Below the pieces are notes generated by a model. That model saw only the letters and a list, made by a program, of their open reading frames with translations. It was not told where the DNA came from and did not search any database. This document shows positions 18,207 through 29,040 of a stretch of DNA of 64,000 nt, in pieces. The translations under genes were made by a program, and so were the position numbers. How positions within the stretch are numbered: the stretch's first letter is position 1; each line of letters starts with the position of its first letter. Source of the stretch: Stutzerimonas nosocomialis (lineage in GTDB: Bacteria > Pseudomonadota > Gammaproteobacteria > Pseudomonadales > Pseudomonadaceae); assembly GCF_005876855.1 (NCBI RefSeq), contig NZ_QLAE01000024.1, forward strand, positions 1 to 64,000. Direction: 5' to 3'.

Positions 18207-19115
18207 ATGAGCTCGACGGCTGTATTCACCAAAGCATCGCCCCTGGATGCGTTGCAGCGCTGGCTGCCCAAGCTGGTACTGGCGCCCAGCATGCTCATCG
18301 TTCTGGTCGGTTTCTACGGCTACATCTTCTGGACGTTCCTGCTGTCCTTCACCAACTCGCGCTTCATGCCGAGCTACAAATGGGTCGGGCTGCTGCAGTA
18401 CGAGCGGCTCTGGAACAACGACCGCTGGTGGGTGGCGAGCAAGAACCTGTTGGTGTTCGGCGGGCTGTTCATCGCCATCAGCCTGGTCATCGGCGTGCTG
18501 CTGGCGGTGTTGCTCGATCAGCGGATTCGCCGCGAAGGCTTCATCCGCACGGTGTACCTGTACCCCATGGCGCTGTCGATGATCGTCACCGGCACGGCCT
18601 GGAAGTGGCTGCTCAACCCGGGGCTCGGCATCGACAAGATGTTGCGCGACTGGGGCTGGGAAGGGTTTCGCTTCGACTGGCTGGTCGATCCGGACCGGGT
18701 CGTCTATTGCCTGGTCATCGCCGCGGTGTGGCAGGCGTCGGGCTTCGTCATGGCGCTGTTCCTCGCAGGCCTGCGGGGCGTGGACCAGTCGATCATCCGC
18801 GCCGCGCAGGTCGATGGCGCCAGCCTGCCGAGCATCTACCTGCGCATCGTGCTGCCGAGCCTGCGGCCGGTGTTCTTCAGCGCCCTGATGATCCTCGCGC
18901 ACATCGCGATCAAGAGCTTCGACCTGGTCGCGGCAATGACCGCCGGCGGCCCGGGCTATGCCTCCGACCTGCCGGCCGTGTTCATGTACGCCCACACCTT
19001 CACCCGCGGGCAGATGGGCCTCGGCGCCGCGAGCGCCATGCTGATGCTCGGCGCGGTGATGGCGATCGTGGTGCCTTACCTGTATTCGGAACTGAGGAAC
19101 AAGCGCCATGACTAG
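18207..19115 (+). CDS. gtsB: Glucose ABC transporter permease (MalF-like)
   Basis: A 302-residue inner-membrane permease with about six helices, beginning LVLAPSMLIVLVGFYGYI. The EAA-loop with its conserved Gly is visible as AAQVDGASLPSIYLRIVLPSLRP (around residues 205-227), which docks onto the ATPase. The ATG at 18207 is preferred to 18195 because GGAG lies six bases before it. It overlaps gtsC by eight bases. Length matches P. aeruginosa GltF. Confidence 0.92.
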   Translation: MSSTAVFTKASPLDALQRWLPKLVLAPSMLIVLVGFYGYIFWTFLLSFTNSRFMPSYKWVGLLQYERLWNNDRWWVASKNLLVFGGLFIAISLVIGVLLAVLLDQRIRREGFIRTVYLYPMALSMIVTGTAWKWLLNPGLGIDKMLRDWGWEGFRFDWLVDPDRVVYCLVIAAVWQASGFVMALFLAGLRGVDQSIIRAAQVDGASLPSIYLRIVLPSLRPVFFSALMILAHIAIKSFDLVAAMTAGGPGYASDLPAVFMYAHTFTRGQMGLGAASAMLMLGAVMAIVVPYLYSELRNKRHD

Positions 19116-19953
19116 TCCGGTAGGCCTGAAGCGCCTGACGTTCAGCCGGATCGCCATCTACGCGGTGCTGATCGGCGCCGCCGCCATGTACCTGGTGCCG
19201 CTGGTGGTGATGCTGCTGACCAGTTTCAAGACGCCCGAGGACATTCGTACCGGCAACCTGCTGTCGTGGCCAGACGTGCTGACGGTGATCGGCTGGGTCA
19301 AGGCCTGGGATGCGGTCGGCGGCTATTTCTGGAACTCGGTGAAGATCACCATCCCGGCGGTGATCATTTCGACGCTGCTGGGCGCCCTGAATGGCTATGT
19401 CCTGTCCATGTGGCGTTTTCGCGGGTCGCAGCTGTTCTTCGGGCTGCTGCTGTTCGGCTGCTTCCTGCCGTTCCAGGTGATCCTGCTGCCGGCCTCGTTC
19501 ACGCTGGGCCAGCTTGGCCTGGCCAACACCACCCCGGGTCTGGTGCTGGTGCACCTGGTCTATGGCCTTGCCTTCACGACGCTGTTCTTTCGCAACTTCT
19601 ACGTCAGCGTGCCCGATGCGCTGGTGCGGGCGGCGCGGCTCGACGGGGCGGGGTTCTTCACCATCTTCGCGAAGATCCTTCTGCCGATGTCGGTGCCGAC
19701 CATCATGGTCTGCCTGATCTGGCAGTTCACCCAGATCTGGAACGACTTCCTCTTCGGTGTGGTGTTCGCCAGCGGCGACAGCCAGCCGATCACGGTGGCG
19801 CTGAACAACCTGGTCAACACCAGTACCGGCGTCAAGGAATACAACGTCGACATGGCTGCGGCGATGATCGCCGGGCTGCCTACGCTGGTGGTGTACGTCC
19901 TCGCCGGCAAGTATTTCCTGCGCGGGCTGACCGCCGGCGCCGTCAAGGGTTAG
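19108..19953 (+). CDS. gtsC: Glucose ABC transporter permease (MalG-like)
   Basis: The second permease subunit, 281 residues with six predicted membrane helices (first: IYAVLIGAAAMYLVPLVVML). The EAA motif reads AARLDGAGFFTIFAKILLPMS, and the MalG-type ending GLTAGAVKG is present. It is coupled to gtsB by an eight-base overlap and is followed nine bases later by the ATPase gene. Together the two permeases form the translocation path for glucose. Confidence 0.92.
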   Translation: MTSPVGLKRLTFSRIAIYAVLIGAAAMYLVPLVVMLLTSFKTPEDIRTGNLLSWPDVLTVIGWVKAWDAVGGYFWNSVKITIPAVIISTLLGALNGYVLSMWRFRGSQLFFGLLLFGCFLPFQVILLPASFTLGQLGLANTTPGLVLVHLVYGLAFTTLFFRNFYVSVPDALVRAARLDGAGFFTIFAKILLPMSVPTIMVCLIWQFTQIWNDFLFGVVFASGDSQPITVALNNLVNTSTGVKEYNVDMAAAMIAGLPTLVVYVLAGKYFLRGLTAGAVKG

Positions 19954-19961
19954 GAGCAGAC

Positions 19962-21122
19962 ATGGCATCCCTCGAACTACGCAACGTGCACAAGAGCTAT
20001 GGCAGTGGTCTGGCCGACACGCTGAAGGACATCGACCTGTCGATCGGCTCGGGCGAATTCCTGATTCTCGTCGGGCCGTCGGGCTGCGGAAAATCCACCC
20101 TGATGAACTGCATCGCCGGGCTCGAGGCCATCACCGGCGGCGAGATCCTGGTCGACGGGACCGACATCAGCGGCGCCAGCCCCAAGGATCGCGACATCGC
20201 CATGGTGTTCCAGTCCTACGCGCTCTACCCGACGATGAGCGTGCGCGACAACATCGCCTTCGGCCTGAAGATGCGCAAGATGGCGCCCGCCGCCATCGAG
20301 CAGGAAGTGGCGCGGGTGGCCAAGCTGTTGCAGATCGAGCACCTGCTGTCGCGCAAGCCGTCGCAGCTGTCGGGCGGGCAGCAGCAGCGCGTGGCGATGG
20401 GGCGTGCGCTGGCGCGGCGGCCGAAGATCTACCTGTTCGACGAGCCGCTGTCGAACCTCGACGCCAAGCTGCGGGTGGAGATGCGCACCGAAATCAAGCT
20501 GATGCACCAGCGCCTGAAGACCACCACCGTCTACGTCACCCATGACCAGATCGAGGCGATGACCCTCGGCGACAAGGTGGCGGTGATGAAGGACGGCGTC
20601 ATCCAGCAGTTCGGTACGCCGCAGCAGATCTACAACGACCCGGCCAACCTGTTCGTCGCCAGTTTCATCGGCTCGCCGCCGATGAACTTCATCCCATTGC
20701 GCCTGCAGCGACGTGACGGGCGGCTGGTGGCTCTGCTGGACAGCGGTCAGGCGCGCTGCGAGCTGCCGCTCGGCCTGGCCGAGGGCGAATCGCTCGACGG
20801 TCGCGACGTGATCCTGGGCATTCGTCCCGAGCAGATCGGCGTGGCCAGCGGGCAGGGCGCACTGGCCAGCATCCGCGCCGAAGTGGAAGTCACCGAGCCG
20901 ACGGGGCCGGACACGCTGATCTTCGTCAAGCTCAACGACACCAAGGTCTGCTGCCGCCTGGCTCCGGATGCCGCGCCGCAGGTCGGTGAAAGCCTGCAGC
21001 TGCAGTTCGATGCGGACAAGGTGCTGCTGTTCGATGCCCAGAGCGGAGAGCGCCTGGGGCTGCTGGGAAAGCAACAGCCGGTTGAGCGGGCCGGCAAGGT
21101 CGCGCAGTTCAAGAGCCGCTGA
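19962..21122 (+). CDS. gtsD: Sugar ABC transporter ATP-binding protein (MalK/MsmK-like)
   Basis: A 386-residue ABC ATPase. Walker A is GPSGCGKST, the signature is LSGGQQQRVAMGRA, Walker B is YLFDEPLSNLDA, and the switch His is in VTHDQIEAM. Residues after about 240 form the MalK-type regulatory OB domain (FIGSPPMNFI, ILGIRPEQIGV). It completes the importer encoded by gtsABC. GGAGCAGAC precedes the ATG at 19962. The following 196 bases before the porin gene contain no convincing terminator, so the porin may be co-transcribed. Confidence 0.93.
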   Translation: MASLELRNVHKSYGSGLADTLKDIDLSIGSGEFLILVGPSGCGKSTLMNCIAGLEAITGGEILVDGTDISGASPKDRDIAMVFQSYALYPTMSVRDNIAFGLKMRKMAPAAIEQEVARVAKLLQIEHLLSRKPSQLSGGQQQRVAMGRALARRPKIYLFDEPLSNLDAKLRVEMRTEIKLMHQRLKTTTVYVTHDQIEAMTLGDKVAVMKDGVIQQFGTPQQIYNDPANLFVASFIGSPPMNFIPLRLQRRDGRLVALLDSGQARCELPLGLAEGESLDGRDVILGIRPEQIGVASGQGALASIRAEVEVTEPTGPDTLIFVKLNDTKVCCRLAPDAAPQVGESLQLQFDADKVLLFDAQSGERLGLLGKQQPVERAGKVAQFKSR

Positions 21123-21291
21123 ACGGAACTAAGATCAAGCCAGGCCTCGGTAGCACTCCCGCAGGCCTCGAAGGTCGAACCGGTTCGCAGCCGCGGCGTC
21201 GGCGGCGAACCGGGGTAGACGAGCCTCCTGGGGCTCGATACGCGCGCAGTACGGGCCCATTGGCAAGGCAGCAAGCGGTACGGCCCGGTAG

Positions 21292-22548
<1,257 letters not shown>

Positions 22549-22593
22549 GCAGGGGCGAGGGAGAGCGGTAGCCTCCCGCTGAAGCCTTCCGGG

Positions 22594-22616
22594 TCGGGCC
22601 GCATCATGCGGCCCGA
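22594..22616. terminator. Probable bidirectional terminator between the porin gene and hexR
   Basis: A perfect ten-pair stem (22594-22603 with 22607-22616, loop TCA) lies between the convergent stops of the porin gene and hexR. The T-runs are short, so efficiency is uncertain. Confidence 0.5.
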
Positions 22617-22619
22617 TTG

Positions 22620-23480
22620 CTATTCCTCGTTGGGGTAACGGGTGGCCAGCAGGCTTTCCTTGATCCTGCGCAGGTGGGGCTGGAAGTCGATGCCCCGACG
22701 CAGGGTCACGCCCGTCGCCAGCACGTCGAGCACGGTGAGCTGGATGATCCGCGAGGTCATCGGCATGTAGATGTCGGTGTCCTCGGGCAGGGGAATGTCC
22801 AGGCTCAGGGTGCTCACCTTGGCCAGCGGCGAGCCCGCCGCCGTCAGGCCCAGCACCGAGGCTCCCTGGTCGCGCGCCATGCTGGCCACGTCGACCAGCT
22901 CGCGGGTGCGGCCGGTGTAGGAAATGATCACGAACAGGTCCCCGGTGTGTGCCACCGACGCGAGCATGCGCTGCATCAGCACGTCGGCGTGGGCCGTCAC
23001 CGGAAGGTTGAAGCGAAAGAACTTGTGCTGCGCGTCCAGCGCCACGGGCGCGGAGGCGCCGAGGCCGAAGAAATGGATCTGCCGCGCCTGGATCATCAGG
23101 TCAACTGCGCGGCTGACCATGTCGGGGTCCAGGCTCTGGCCGGCGGCGTCGAGCGAGGCGATGGCGCTGCCGAAGATCTTCTGGGTGTAGGCGAGGGGGC
23201 CGTCGTCGGCTTCCACCGCGCGGCTGACGTACGCCGCTCCGCTGGCCAGGCTTTGCGCCAGCTGGATCTTCAGCTCCGGGTAGCCGCTGACACCGAACGA
23301 GCGGCAGAACCGGTTGACCGTCGGCTCGCTGACCTTCGCCGCCTGCGCCAGGGCCGCAATGCTGTAGCGTGTGGCTTGCTGCGGATCGCGCAGGATGATC
23401 TCGGCGACTTTTCGTTCGGCCTTGTTAAGCTCTTCGAGGCGATTTTTGATCTGCTCCAAGAGATTTTTCACGCGATCCAT
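22620..23480 (-). CDS. hexR: Transcriptional repressor HexR
   Basis: An RpiR-family regulator of 286 residues. The N-terminal helix-turn-helix (about residues 20-75; [24 protein letters not shown]) is followed by a SIS sugar-phosphate binding domain with [13 protein letters not shown] and [14 protein letters not shown]. In Pseudomonas HexR binds TTGT-N7/8-ACAA and releases DNA when it binds 2-keto-3-deoxy-6-phosphogluconate, controlling zwf, edd and gapA. It is divergent from zwf and a matching operator lies between the two genes. Confidence 0.94.
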   Translation of the reverse strand: MDRVKNLLEQIKNRLEELNKAERKVAEIILRDPQQATRYSIAALAQAAKVSEPTVNRFCRSFGVSGYPELKIQLAQSLASGAAYVSRAVEADDGPLAYTQKIFGSAIASLDAAGQSLDPDMVSRAVDLMIQARQIHFFGLGASAPVALDAQHKFFRFNLPVTAHADVLMQRMLASVAHTGDLFVIISYTGRTRELVDVASMARDQGASVLGLTAAGSPLAKVSTLSLDIPLPEDTDIYMPMTSRIIQLTVLDVLATGVTLRRGIDFQPHLRRIKESLLATRYPNEE

Positions 23481-23589
23481 GTCTTTTCCTTTATACGGGA
23501 GACTGCAAGGGCATAGGCGGCGGGGACGCTGCGACGTTGGCGCGAATGATGATACCGAAAGCCATCTTAGGCAAAAAATCCCGACAATG

Positions 23590-23604
23590 TAGTTTTAATA
23601 ACAA
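23590..23604. promoter_or_regulatory. HexR operator-like site between hexR and zwf
   Basis: TAGT-TTTAATA-ACAA matches TTGT-N7-ACAA with one mismatch; read on the other strand it is nearly identical to the site in front of edd. Position fits autoregulation of hexR and repression of zwf. Confidence 0.65.
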
Positions 23605-23668
23605 CATTTTCTGCATAAACTGCCCGGGCAAGCTCGTCTAACAGTGTTAATTGCTTAGAATAGATATC

Positions 23669-25138
23669 ATGCCTGCTATCAGTGTCGATGCTACAACCTT
23701 CGCTCTGTTCGGCGCCCTTGGCGATCTGGCGCTGCGCAAGCTGTTCCCAGCGCTGTATCAGCTCGACCGTGCCGGGCTGCTGCACGGTGGCACCAAGCTC
23801 CTCGCCCTGTCGCGCGACGCGGGCGATCCGCAGACCCACATGGCGACCATCGAGCAGGCGATCAGGCGCTACGTGCCCGACGCGGACATCGACGAATCGG
23901 TCATGGCCCGTTTTCTCGCGCGGATGCAGTACCTGACCATCGATTTTCGCCGGCGCGAGGATTTCGCCCCCCTGGTGCAGATGGTCGCGCCGGAGATGCC
24001 GCTGATTGCCTATTTCGCGACGCCGGCGTCGGTGTACGGTGCGATCTGCGAGAACCTCGCCCATGCCGGGCTCGCCGAGCAGACACGGGTGGTGCTGGAA
24101 AAGCCCATCGGCCACGACCTGGCGTCGTCGCGGGTGGTCAACGATGCGGTTGCCGAGTTCTTTCCCGAGAGCCGGATCTACCGGATCGACCATTACCTGG
24201 GCAAGGAAACGGTGCAGAACCTGATCGCCTTGCGGTTCGCCAACAGTCTGTTCGAAACCCAGTGGAACCAGCACCACATCTCCCACGTGGAGATCACCGT
24301 GGCCGAAACGGTCGGCATCGAAGGGCGCTGGGGTTATTTCGACCAGGCCGGGCAGCTGCGCGACATGATCCAGAACCACCTGCTGCAGCTGCTCTGCCTG
24401 ATCGCCATGGACCCGCCGAGCGACCTGACCGCCGACAGCATCCGCGACGAGAAGGTCAAGGTGCTCAAGGCGCTGGCGCCGATCACGCCGGAGATGCTCA
24501 GCCAGCGCGTGGTGCGCGGGCAATACGCCTCCGGCAGCGTGAATGGCAAGACGGTGCCCGGCTACCTCGAAGAAGAGAATTCCAACGCCGAAAGCAGCAC
24601 CGAAACCTTCGTCGCGCTGCGCGCCGACATCTGCAACTGGCGCTGGTCCGGCGTGCCGTTCTACCTGCGCACCGGCAAGCGCATGGCGCAGAAGGTTTCC
24701 CAGATCGTCATCCATTTCAAGGAGCCGCCGTTCTACATCTTCGCGCCGGAGCAGCGTTCGCTGATCAGCAACCGCCTGATCATTCGCCTGCAGCCGGACG
24801 AGGGCATCGCGCTGCAGGTGATGACCAAGGAGCAGGGGCTCGACAAGGGCATGCACCTTCGCAGCGGTCCGTTGCAGCTCAACTTCTCCGAAACCTACAA
24901 GCGTTCGCGGATACCCGACGCGTACGAGCGGCTGCTGCTCGAAGTCATGCAGGGCAACCAGAACCTGTTCGTGCGCAAGGACGAAATCGAATATGCCTGG
25001 AAGTGGTGCGACCAGCTGATCGACGGCTGGAGCCGGCTGGGCGATACCCCCAAGCTCTATCCGGCCGGCTCCTGGGGGCCGGTGGCGTCGATAGCGCTGA
25101 TCACGCGTGATGGGAGGTCCTGGTATGGCGATCTTTGA
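23669..25138 (+). CDS. zwf: Glucose-6-phosphate 1-dehydrogenase
   Basis: A 489-residue enzyme oxidising glucose-6-phosphate to 6-phosphogluconolactone, the same length as P. aeruginosa Zwf. Visible are the dinucleotide-binding [16 protein letters not shown] near residue 13, [12 protein letters not shown], and the active-site RIDHYLGKE. Start ATG 23669 fits homologues; an upstream TTG is unlikely. Its 3' end overlaps pgl by 14 bases. The zwf-pgl-eda operon supplies the upper Entner-Doudoroff enzymes and is expected to respond to HexR. Confidence 0.95.
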   Translation: MPAISVDATTFALFGALGDLALRKLFPALYQLDRAGLLHGGTKLLALSRDAGDPQTHMATIEQAIRRYVPDADIDESVMARFLARMQYLTIDFRRREDFAPLVQMVAPEMPLIAYFATPASVYGAICENLAHAGLAEQTRVVLEKPIGHDLASSRVVNDAVAEFFPESRIYRIDHYLGKETVQNLIALRFANSLFETQWNQHHISHVEITVAETVGIEGRWGYFDQAGQLRDMIQNHLLQLLCLIAMDPPSDLTADSIRDEKVKVLKALAPITPEMLSQRVVRGQYASGSVNGKTVPGYLEEENSNAESSTETFVALRADICNWRWSGVPFYLRTGKRMAQKVSQIVIHFKEPPFYIFAPEQRSLISNRLIIRLQPDEGIALQVMTKEQGLDKGMHLRSGPLQLNFSETYKRSRIPDAYERLLLEVMQGNQNLFVRKDEIEYAWKWCDQLIDGWSRLGDTPKLYPAGSWGPVASIALITRDGRSWYGDL

Positions 25139-25838
25139 ACTCGAACTGCCTTCGGGCGTGGTAGCCCATAGCCTGGCCAATGCCGACAAGCAGGCCGAGG
25201 CCCTGGCCCGCACCGTGGCCGACGCCTTGAGCTTCGCCCTCGAGACCGATGGCTGCGCCAGCCTGGCGGTGTCCGGCGGGCGCAGCCCGATCCGCTTCCT
25301 CGAGGCGCTGTCGACCCGGCCGCTGGACTGGTCCAAGGTGCAGGTCAGCCTGGCGGACGAGCGGTGGGTGCCACCAACCCATCCCGACAGCAATGAGGCG
25401 CTGGTGCGTCGCCATCTGTTGCAGAACGAGGCCGCGAAGGCCAGTTTCATAGGGCTCTATCAGGCGGCGCCGAGCCTGGCCGAAGCCGTCGCGGCTGCCG
25501 AGCAGAGCCTGACCGCCCTCAAGCGTCCCCTCGACGTGCTGGTGCTCGGCATGGGTGACGACGGTCATACCGCCTCGCTGTTTCCCGGCAATCCGGGCCT
25601 TGGCGAGGCGCTGGAGCCGACCTGCGAGGCGGCCTGCGTGCCGATGCAGGCGCCCGCGGCTCCGCATCAGCGCATCAGCCTGACCTATCCGCTGCTGGCG
25701 GGCGCGCGCGTGCAGTGCCTGGCTATCCAGGGCGAGGCCAAGCTCGATGCGCTGCGCCGGGCGCTGACGGTCGATCCGGTACGGATGCCGATCCGCGCCT
25801 TCCTGCATTCCCCTCTCGAGATCTACTGGTGCCCGTGA
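25125..25838 (+). CDS. pgl: 6-Phosphogluconolactonase
   Basis: A 237-residue DevB/SOL-family lactonase that hydrolyses the product of Zwf. Diagnostic segments are [35 protein letters not shown] and [22 protein letters not shown] lies nine bases before the ATG at 25125, inside the end of zwf, so translation of the two is linked. The gene is followed by eda after 17 bases. Confidence 0.95.
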   Translation: MAIFELELPSGVVAHSLANADKQAEALARTVADALSFALETDGCASLAVSGGRSPIRFLEALSTRPLDWSKVQVSLADERWVPPTHPDSNEALVRRHLLQNEAAKASFIGLYQAAPSLAEAVAAAEQSLTALKRPLDVLVLGMGDDGHTASLFPGNPGLGEALEPTCEAACVPMQAPAAPHQRISLTYPLLAGARVQCLAIQGEAKLDALRRALTVDPVRMPIRAFLHSPLEIYWCP

Positions 25839-25855
25839 GGCCCGAGGAACTTTCC

Positions 25856-26500
25856 ATGAACATGGAACAAAAGAACGAGCTGATCGAGCGCCTCTGCGAG
25901 CGCGCCAGAATCCTCCCCGTGATCACCATCGACAGCGAGGATCAGATCCTGCCGATGGCCGATGCGCTCGCCGCCGGCGGGCTGACGACCCTGGAAGTCA
26001 CCCTGCGCTCGGCCCATGGCCTGGGCGCGATCCGCCGTCTGCGCAACGAGCGACCCGACCTCTGCATCGGTGCCGGCACTGTGCTCGACCGGCGCATGCT
26101 CGACGAGGCCGAGGCGGCTGGCGCGCAGTTCATCGTCACCCCCGGTTCGACCTCCGAATTGCTCGAGGCCGGCGTCAATTGCTCGGTGCCGATGCTGCCG
26201 GGGATCAGCGATGCATCCGGCATCATGCTCGGGTATGCGCTCGGGTATCGGCGCTTCAAGCTCTTTCCGGCCGAGGTCTGCGGTGGCGTGGCGGCGCTCA
26301 AGGCGTTCGCCGGTCCGTTCGCCAACGTCAGGTTCTGCCCGACTGGCGGGGTCAATGCCGCCAATGCCCGCGACTACCTGCAGCTGCCCAACGTGATGTG
26401 CGTCGGTGGAACCTGGATGCTTAACAGCAGCTGGCTCAAGAGCGGTGACTGGGAGCAGGTCCGCCGCAGCAGCGCCGAGGCGCTGGCCGCGCTCGCCTGA
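25856..26500 (+). CDS. eda: 2-Keto-3-deoxy-6-phosphogluconate aldolase
   Basis: A 214-residue class I aldolase splitting KDPG to pyruvate and glyceraldehyde-3-phosphate. The catalytic Glu lies in TTLEVTLRS, the Schiff-base Lys in YRRFKLFPAEVCGG, and GAGTVLDRR, VTPGSTSE and CPTGGVN are in place. The start is ATG 25856 after GAGGAAC. It is last in zwf-pgl-eda and is followed by a strong terminator. Confidence 0.95.
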   Translation: MNMEQKNELIERLCERARILPVITIDSEDQILPMADALAAGGLTTLEVTLRSAHGLGAIRRLRNERPDLCIGAGTVLDRRMLDEAEAAGAQFIVTPGSTSELLEAGVNCSVPMLPGISDASGIMLGYALGYRRFKLFPAEVCGGVAALKAFAGPFANVRFCPTGGVNAANARDYLQLPNVMCVGGTWMLNSSWLKSGDWEQVRRSSAEALAALA

Positions 26501-26535
26501 CCGTCCGGGCGGGCCTCGGCTCGCCCGTTGTTTGG

Positions 26536-26568
26536 CCAGGCGGCCGCCTCGGTTGCCTGGTTTTTTTT
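26536..26568 (+). terminator. Terminator after eda
   Basis: CCAGGC (26536-26541) pairs with GCCTGG (26555-26560) and is followed by eight T. A second GC-rich hairpin precedes it directly after the eda stop. Confidence 0.75.
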
Positions 26569-26688
26569 GCGTGTGGCGTCAGCGGCGGCCTGCCGTCGCG
26601 CGAGCGCCTACACTAGGTGATGCGAAGCCGGGTTGCGCGTATGATGCGCGGCCTTTCAATCGGAACTGCCACACCGGGAGGTGCCCAG

Positions 26689-27849
26689 ATGACCGAACAC
26701 GAACACGACGATACAACCCCCCACGTTGCCCACGGCGAAAAGCTGCAGAAGGTGCTGGCCCGCATGGGCCTGGCGTCGCGCCGCGAAGTCGAAAGCTGGA
26801 TCGCCGAAGGCCGGATCAAGGTCAATGGCGCGGTCGCGGCGCTCGGGCAGCGTGTCGACCTGCATGACGCCATCGCCCTCGATGGCCGTGTGCTCAGGCG
26901 CGAGGAGGCCACCGAGGCCGTTCGTCGCGTGCTGATCTACAACAAGCCCGATGGCGAGATATGCACCCGCGACGATCCCGAAGGCCGGCCCACGGTCTTC
27001 GACCGCCTGCCGCGTCCGAAGGACGGTCGCTGGATCAACATCGGCCGGCTGGACATCAACACCACCGGACTGCTGCTGTTCACCACCGACGGTGAGTTGG
27101 CCAACCGCCTGATGCACCCGTCCTACGAGATGGATCGCGAGTACGCGGTGCGGGTGCGTGGCGAGGTGACCGAGGAGATCCTCGAGAACCTGAAGAAGGG
27201 CGTCATGCTCGAGGATGGTCCGGCCAAGTTCACCGATATCCAGGAAGCGCCCGGCGGGGAAGGCTTCAACCACTGGTATCACTGCGTGGTGATGGAAGGG
27301 CGCAACCGCGAGGTCCGCCGCCTGTGGGAATCGCAGGGGCTGGTGGTGAGCCGCCTCAAGCGCGTGCGCTTCGGTCCGGTGTTCATGACCTCCGACCTGC
27401 CCATGGGGCGCTGGCGTGAAATGAACCAGGCCGAGGTCAACATCCTCAGCGAAGAGGTGGGGCTGGCACCCATCGCGCTGCCGGAGATGAAGACCAAGAT
27501 GCGCGAAAAGCTCGATCGCCTGCAGCGCAAGGCGGCCAAGCCGCTCGGCCGTGGCGAGCGCCGCTCCCGCGTGCTGCGGCCGGCGCTCGATGGTGCGTCG
27601 CCGCGTGGCGAGGAGTCGCGTGGTCGTGGCGAGAAGCCTGCGCGCAAGCCTCGGGCAGGTGGTGAGCCGGTACGTGGAACGCCGGTGGCCGAGCGTCCCG
27701 GCGACGACCGCAAGCGCGGTCCGCGTCACGAGGCCGGTACTGGCCGGCCCGCGGCGAAGAAGCCCGCACCGGCTAAGCGCCGCGGCCCGCCTGCTGCGGA
27801 GGGGCAGCGCCCGGGTTTCGGTCGTCAGGATCGGCCCAAGCGCCCCTGA
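26689..27849 (+). CDS. rluB: 23S rRNA pseudouridine(2605) synthase RluB
   Basis: A 386-residue RsuA/RluB-family pseudouridine synthase. An S4 RNA-binding domain (KLQKVLARMGLASRREVE, about residues 20-80) precedes the catalytic domain with the essential Asp in GRLDINTTGLLLFT and the RNR segment MEGRNREVRRLWES. From about residue 290 the protein becomes a long Arg/Lys/Pro/Gly-rich tail, typical of RluB and probably RNA-contacting. Start ATG 26689 has GGGAGGT upstream. It is transcribed as a single gene ending at a strong terminator. Confidence 0.92.
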   Translation: MTEHEHDDTTPHVAHGEKLQKVLARMGLASRREVESWIAEGRIKVNGAVAALGQRVDLHDAIALDGRVLRREEATEAVRRVLIYNKPDGEICTRDDPEGRPTVFDRLPRPKDGRWINIGRLDINTTGLLLFTTDGELANRLMHPSYEMDREYAVRVRGEVTEEILENLKKGVMLEDGPAKFTDIQEAPGGEGFNHWYHCVVMEGRNREVRRLWESQGLVVSRLKRVRFGPVFMTSDLPMGRWREMNQAEVNILSEEVGLAPIALPEMKTKMREKLDRLQRKAAKPLGRGERRSRVLRPALDGASPRGEESRGRGEKPARKPRAGGEPVRGTPVAERPGDDRKRGPRHEAGTGRPAAKKPAPAKRRGPPAAEGQRPGFGRQDRPKRP

Positions 27850-27873
27850 GTCGATGCGCAGGCGCTGAAAAAG

Positions 27874-27907
27874 ACGCCCCCGAGGTTCGTGCCTCGGGGG
27901 CGTTTTC
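27874..27907 (+). terminator. Terminator after rluB
   Basis: A 12-pair GC-rich stem (27874-27885 with 27892-27903) followed by TTTTCG, located between the convergent rluB and diguanylate cyclase genes. It may also serve the opposite strand. Confidence 0.75.
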
Positions 27908-27928
27908 GTCTGTGACCGGTCTTGCGGT

Positions 27929-28843
27929 TCAGCGCGCGATGCTCAACCGGTTACGGCCGCTGCGCTTGGCGCTGTAGAGCGCGGCGTCGGCGCGCTGCAG
28001 CAGCTGTTCCAGGCTCTCGGGGGGCCGATAGGTCGCACTGCCGAGGCTGATCGACAGGTGTACCGGCTGGCCGTCGACCTCGAAGGGATGCTGATCCACC
28101 GTCGCCCGCAGCCGTTCGCCGACCAGCGCCGCATCCTGGGCGTCGGTGCTCGAAAGCAATACGAGAAACTCTTCGCCACCGTAGCGGAACAGCATGTCGA
28201 CGTTGCGCAGATGATGCTTGAGGCGGCTGACCACCCGCTGCAGCGCCTCGTCGCCGCCGCGGTGGCCGTGGCGGTCGTTCAGGCCCTTGAAATGATCCAG
28301 GTCGAGCATGATCAGGCTGAGCGGGTGGCCGTGCCGGCGGGCCAGTTCGATCTCCCGGGTCAGGGCCAGGTTCATCGCGGCGCGGTTGCCGGCGCCGGTC
28401 AGCTGGTCGCGCAGCGAGGCCTGGACGGCACGGCGGTAGGTCAGGGCGTTGCGCAGCGGGAACAACAGGCAGCCGAGCAGGGCCTCGAGCTGGTTGAGGC
28501 GGTGGTCATCAATGCGCTGCGTATCCTGCAGGATGAGTTCGCCCAGTTCTTCGGTCTCGTAGCGCAGCCGGTAACTGGTGGTGTGGGCGGCGGGCGAGCC
28601 CAGCGTCAGCTGGAGATCGGTCTCCTCGTGACGGTAGAGCAGCGCCGCGAAGGGAAGCAGGCCCTGGATATCGCTGAAGAACATCTCCAGCAGCCGGTCG
28701 ATCTCAAGGCTGGTCTGCAGGCGCAGGCTCAGCTGGCGGTAGAGGTCGGCCAGGGTCGGTGGGTGCTTGGGTTGTCTTGCCGCCTGGCTTGCCGCCAGTA
28801 ATTGCTTGCGCGCGGCTTCGAAGTCGATGGTGTTGGACAGCAT
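27929..28843 (-). CDS. GGDEF-domain diguanylate cyclase
   Basis: A 304-residue cytoplasmic protein making cyclic di-GMP. No membrane helix is seen. Residues 1-135 form an uncharacterised, GAF-like or helical sensory region; the GGDEF domain follows with the active site RYGGEEF and, five residues before it, an RNVD inhibitory I-site, so product feedback is likely. The neighbourhood (rluB and the SDR/mupP/ubiG operon) gives no clue to the signal. It is transcribed alone from an AT-rich upstream region around 28850-28930. Confidence 0.92.
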   Translation of the reverse strand: MLSNTIDFEAARKQLLAASQAARQPKHPPTLADLYRQLSLRLQTSLEIDRLLEMFFSDIQGLLPFAALLYRHEETDLQLTLGSPAAHTTSYRLRYETEELGELILQDTQRIDDHRLNQLEALLGCLLFPLRNALTYRRAVQASLRDQLTGAGNRAAMNLALTREIELARRHGHPLSLIMLDLDHFKGLNDRHGHRGGDEALQRVVSRLKHHLRNVDMLFRYGGEEFLVLLSSTDAQDAALVGERLRATVDQHPFEVDGQPVHLSISLGSATYRPPESLEQLLQRADAALYSAKRSGRNRLSIAR

Positions 28844-29040
28844 GGGGTGGCCTCAGCGCAAAATGCGCGCTTGATGCCACTATTAATGCGAATTTGGTGC
28901 CAGCTTGATAATTCCTTTTAAATCAACAGGATAGACTGAGTGGCCGGGCAGAGAGCGGCAAAACATTGCCGGCTTGCCGGTGCGGTTGATGTCCTTTTGA
29001 CATCCCTCTTCGGGGTCGCGCCAGAAAACCGGCTTTGCAC

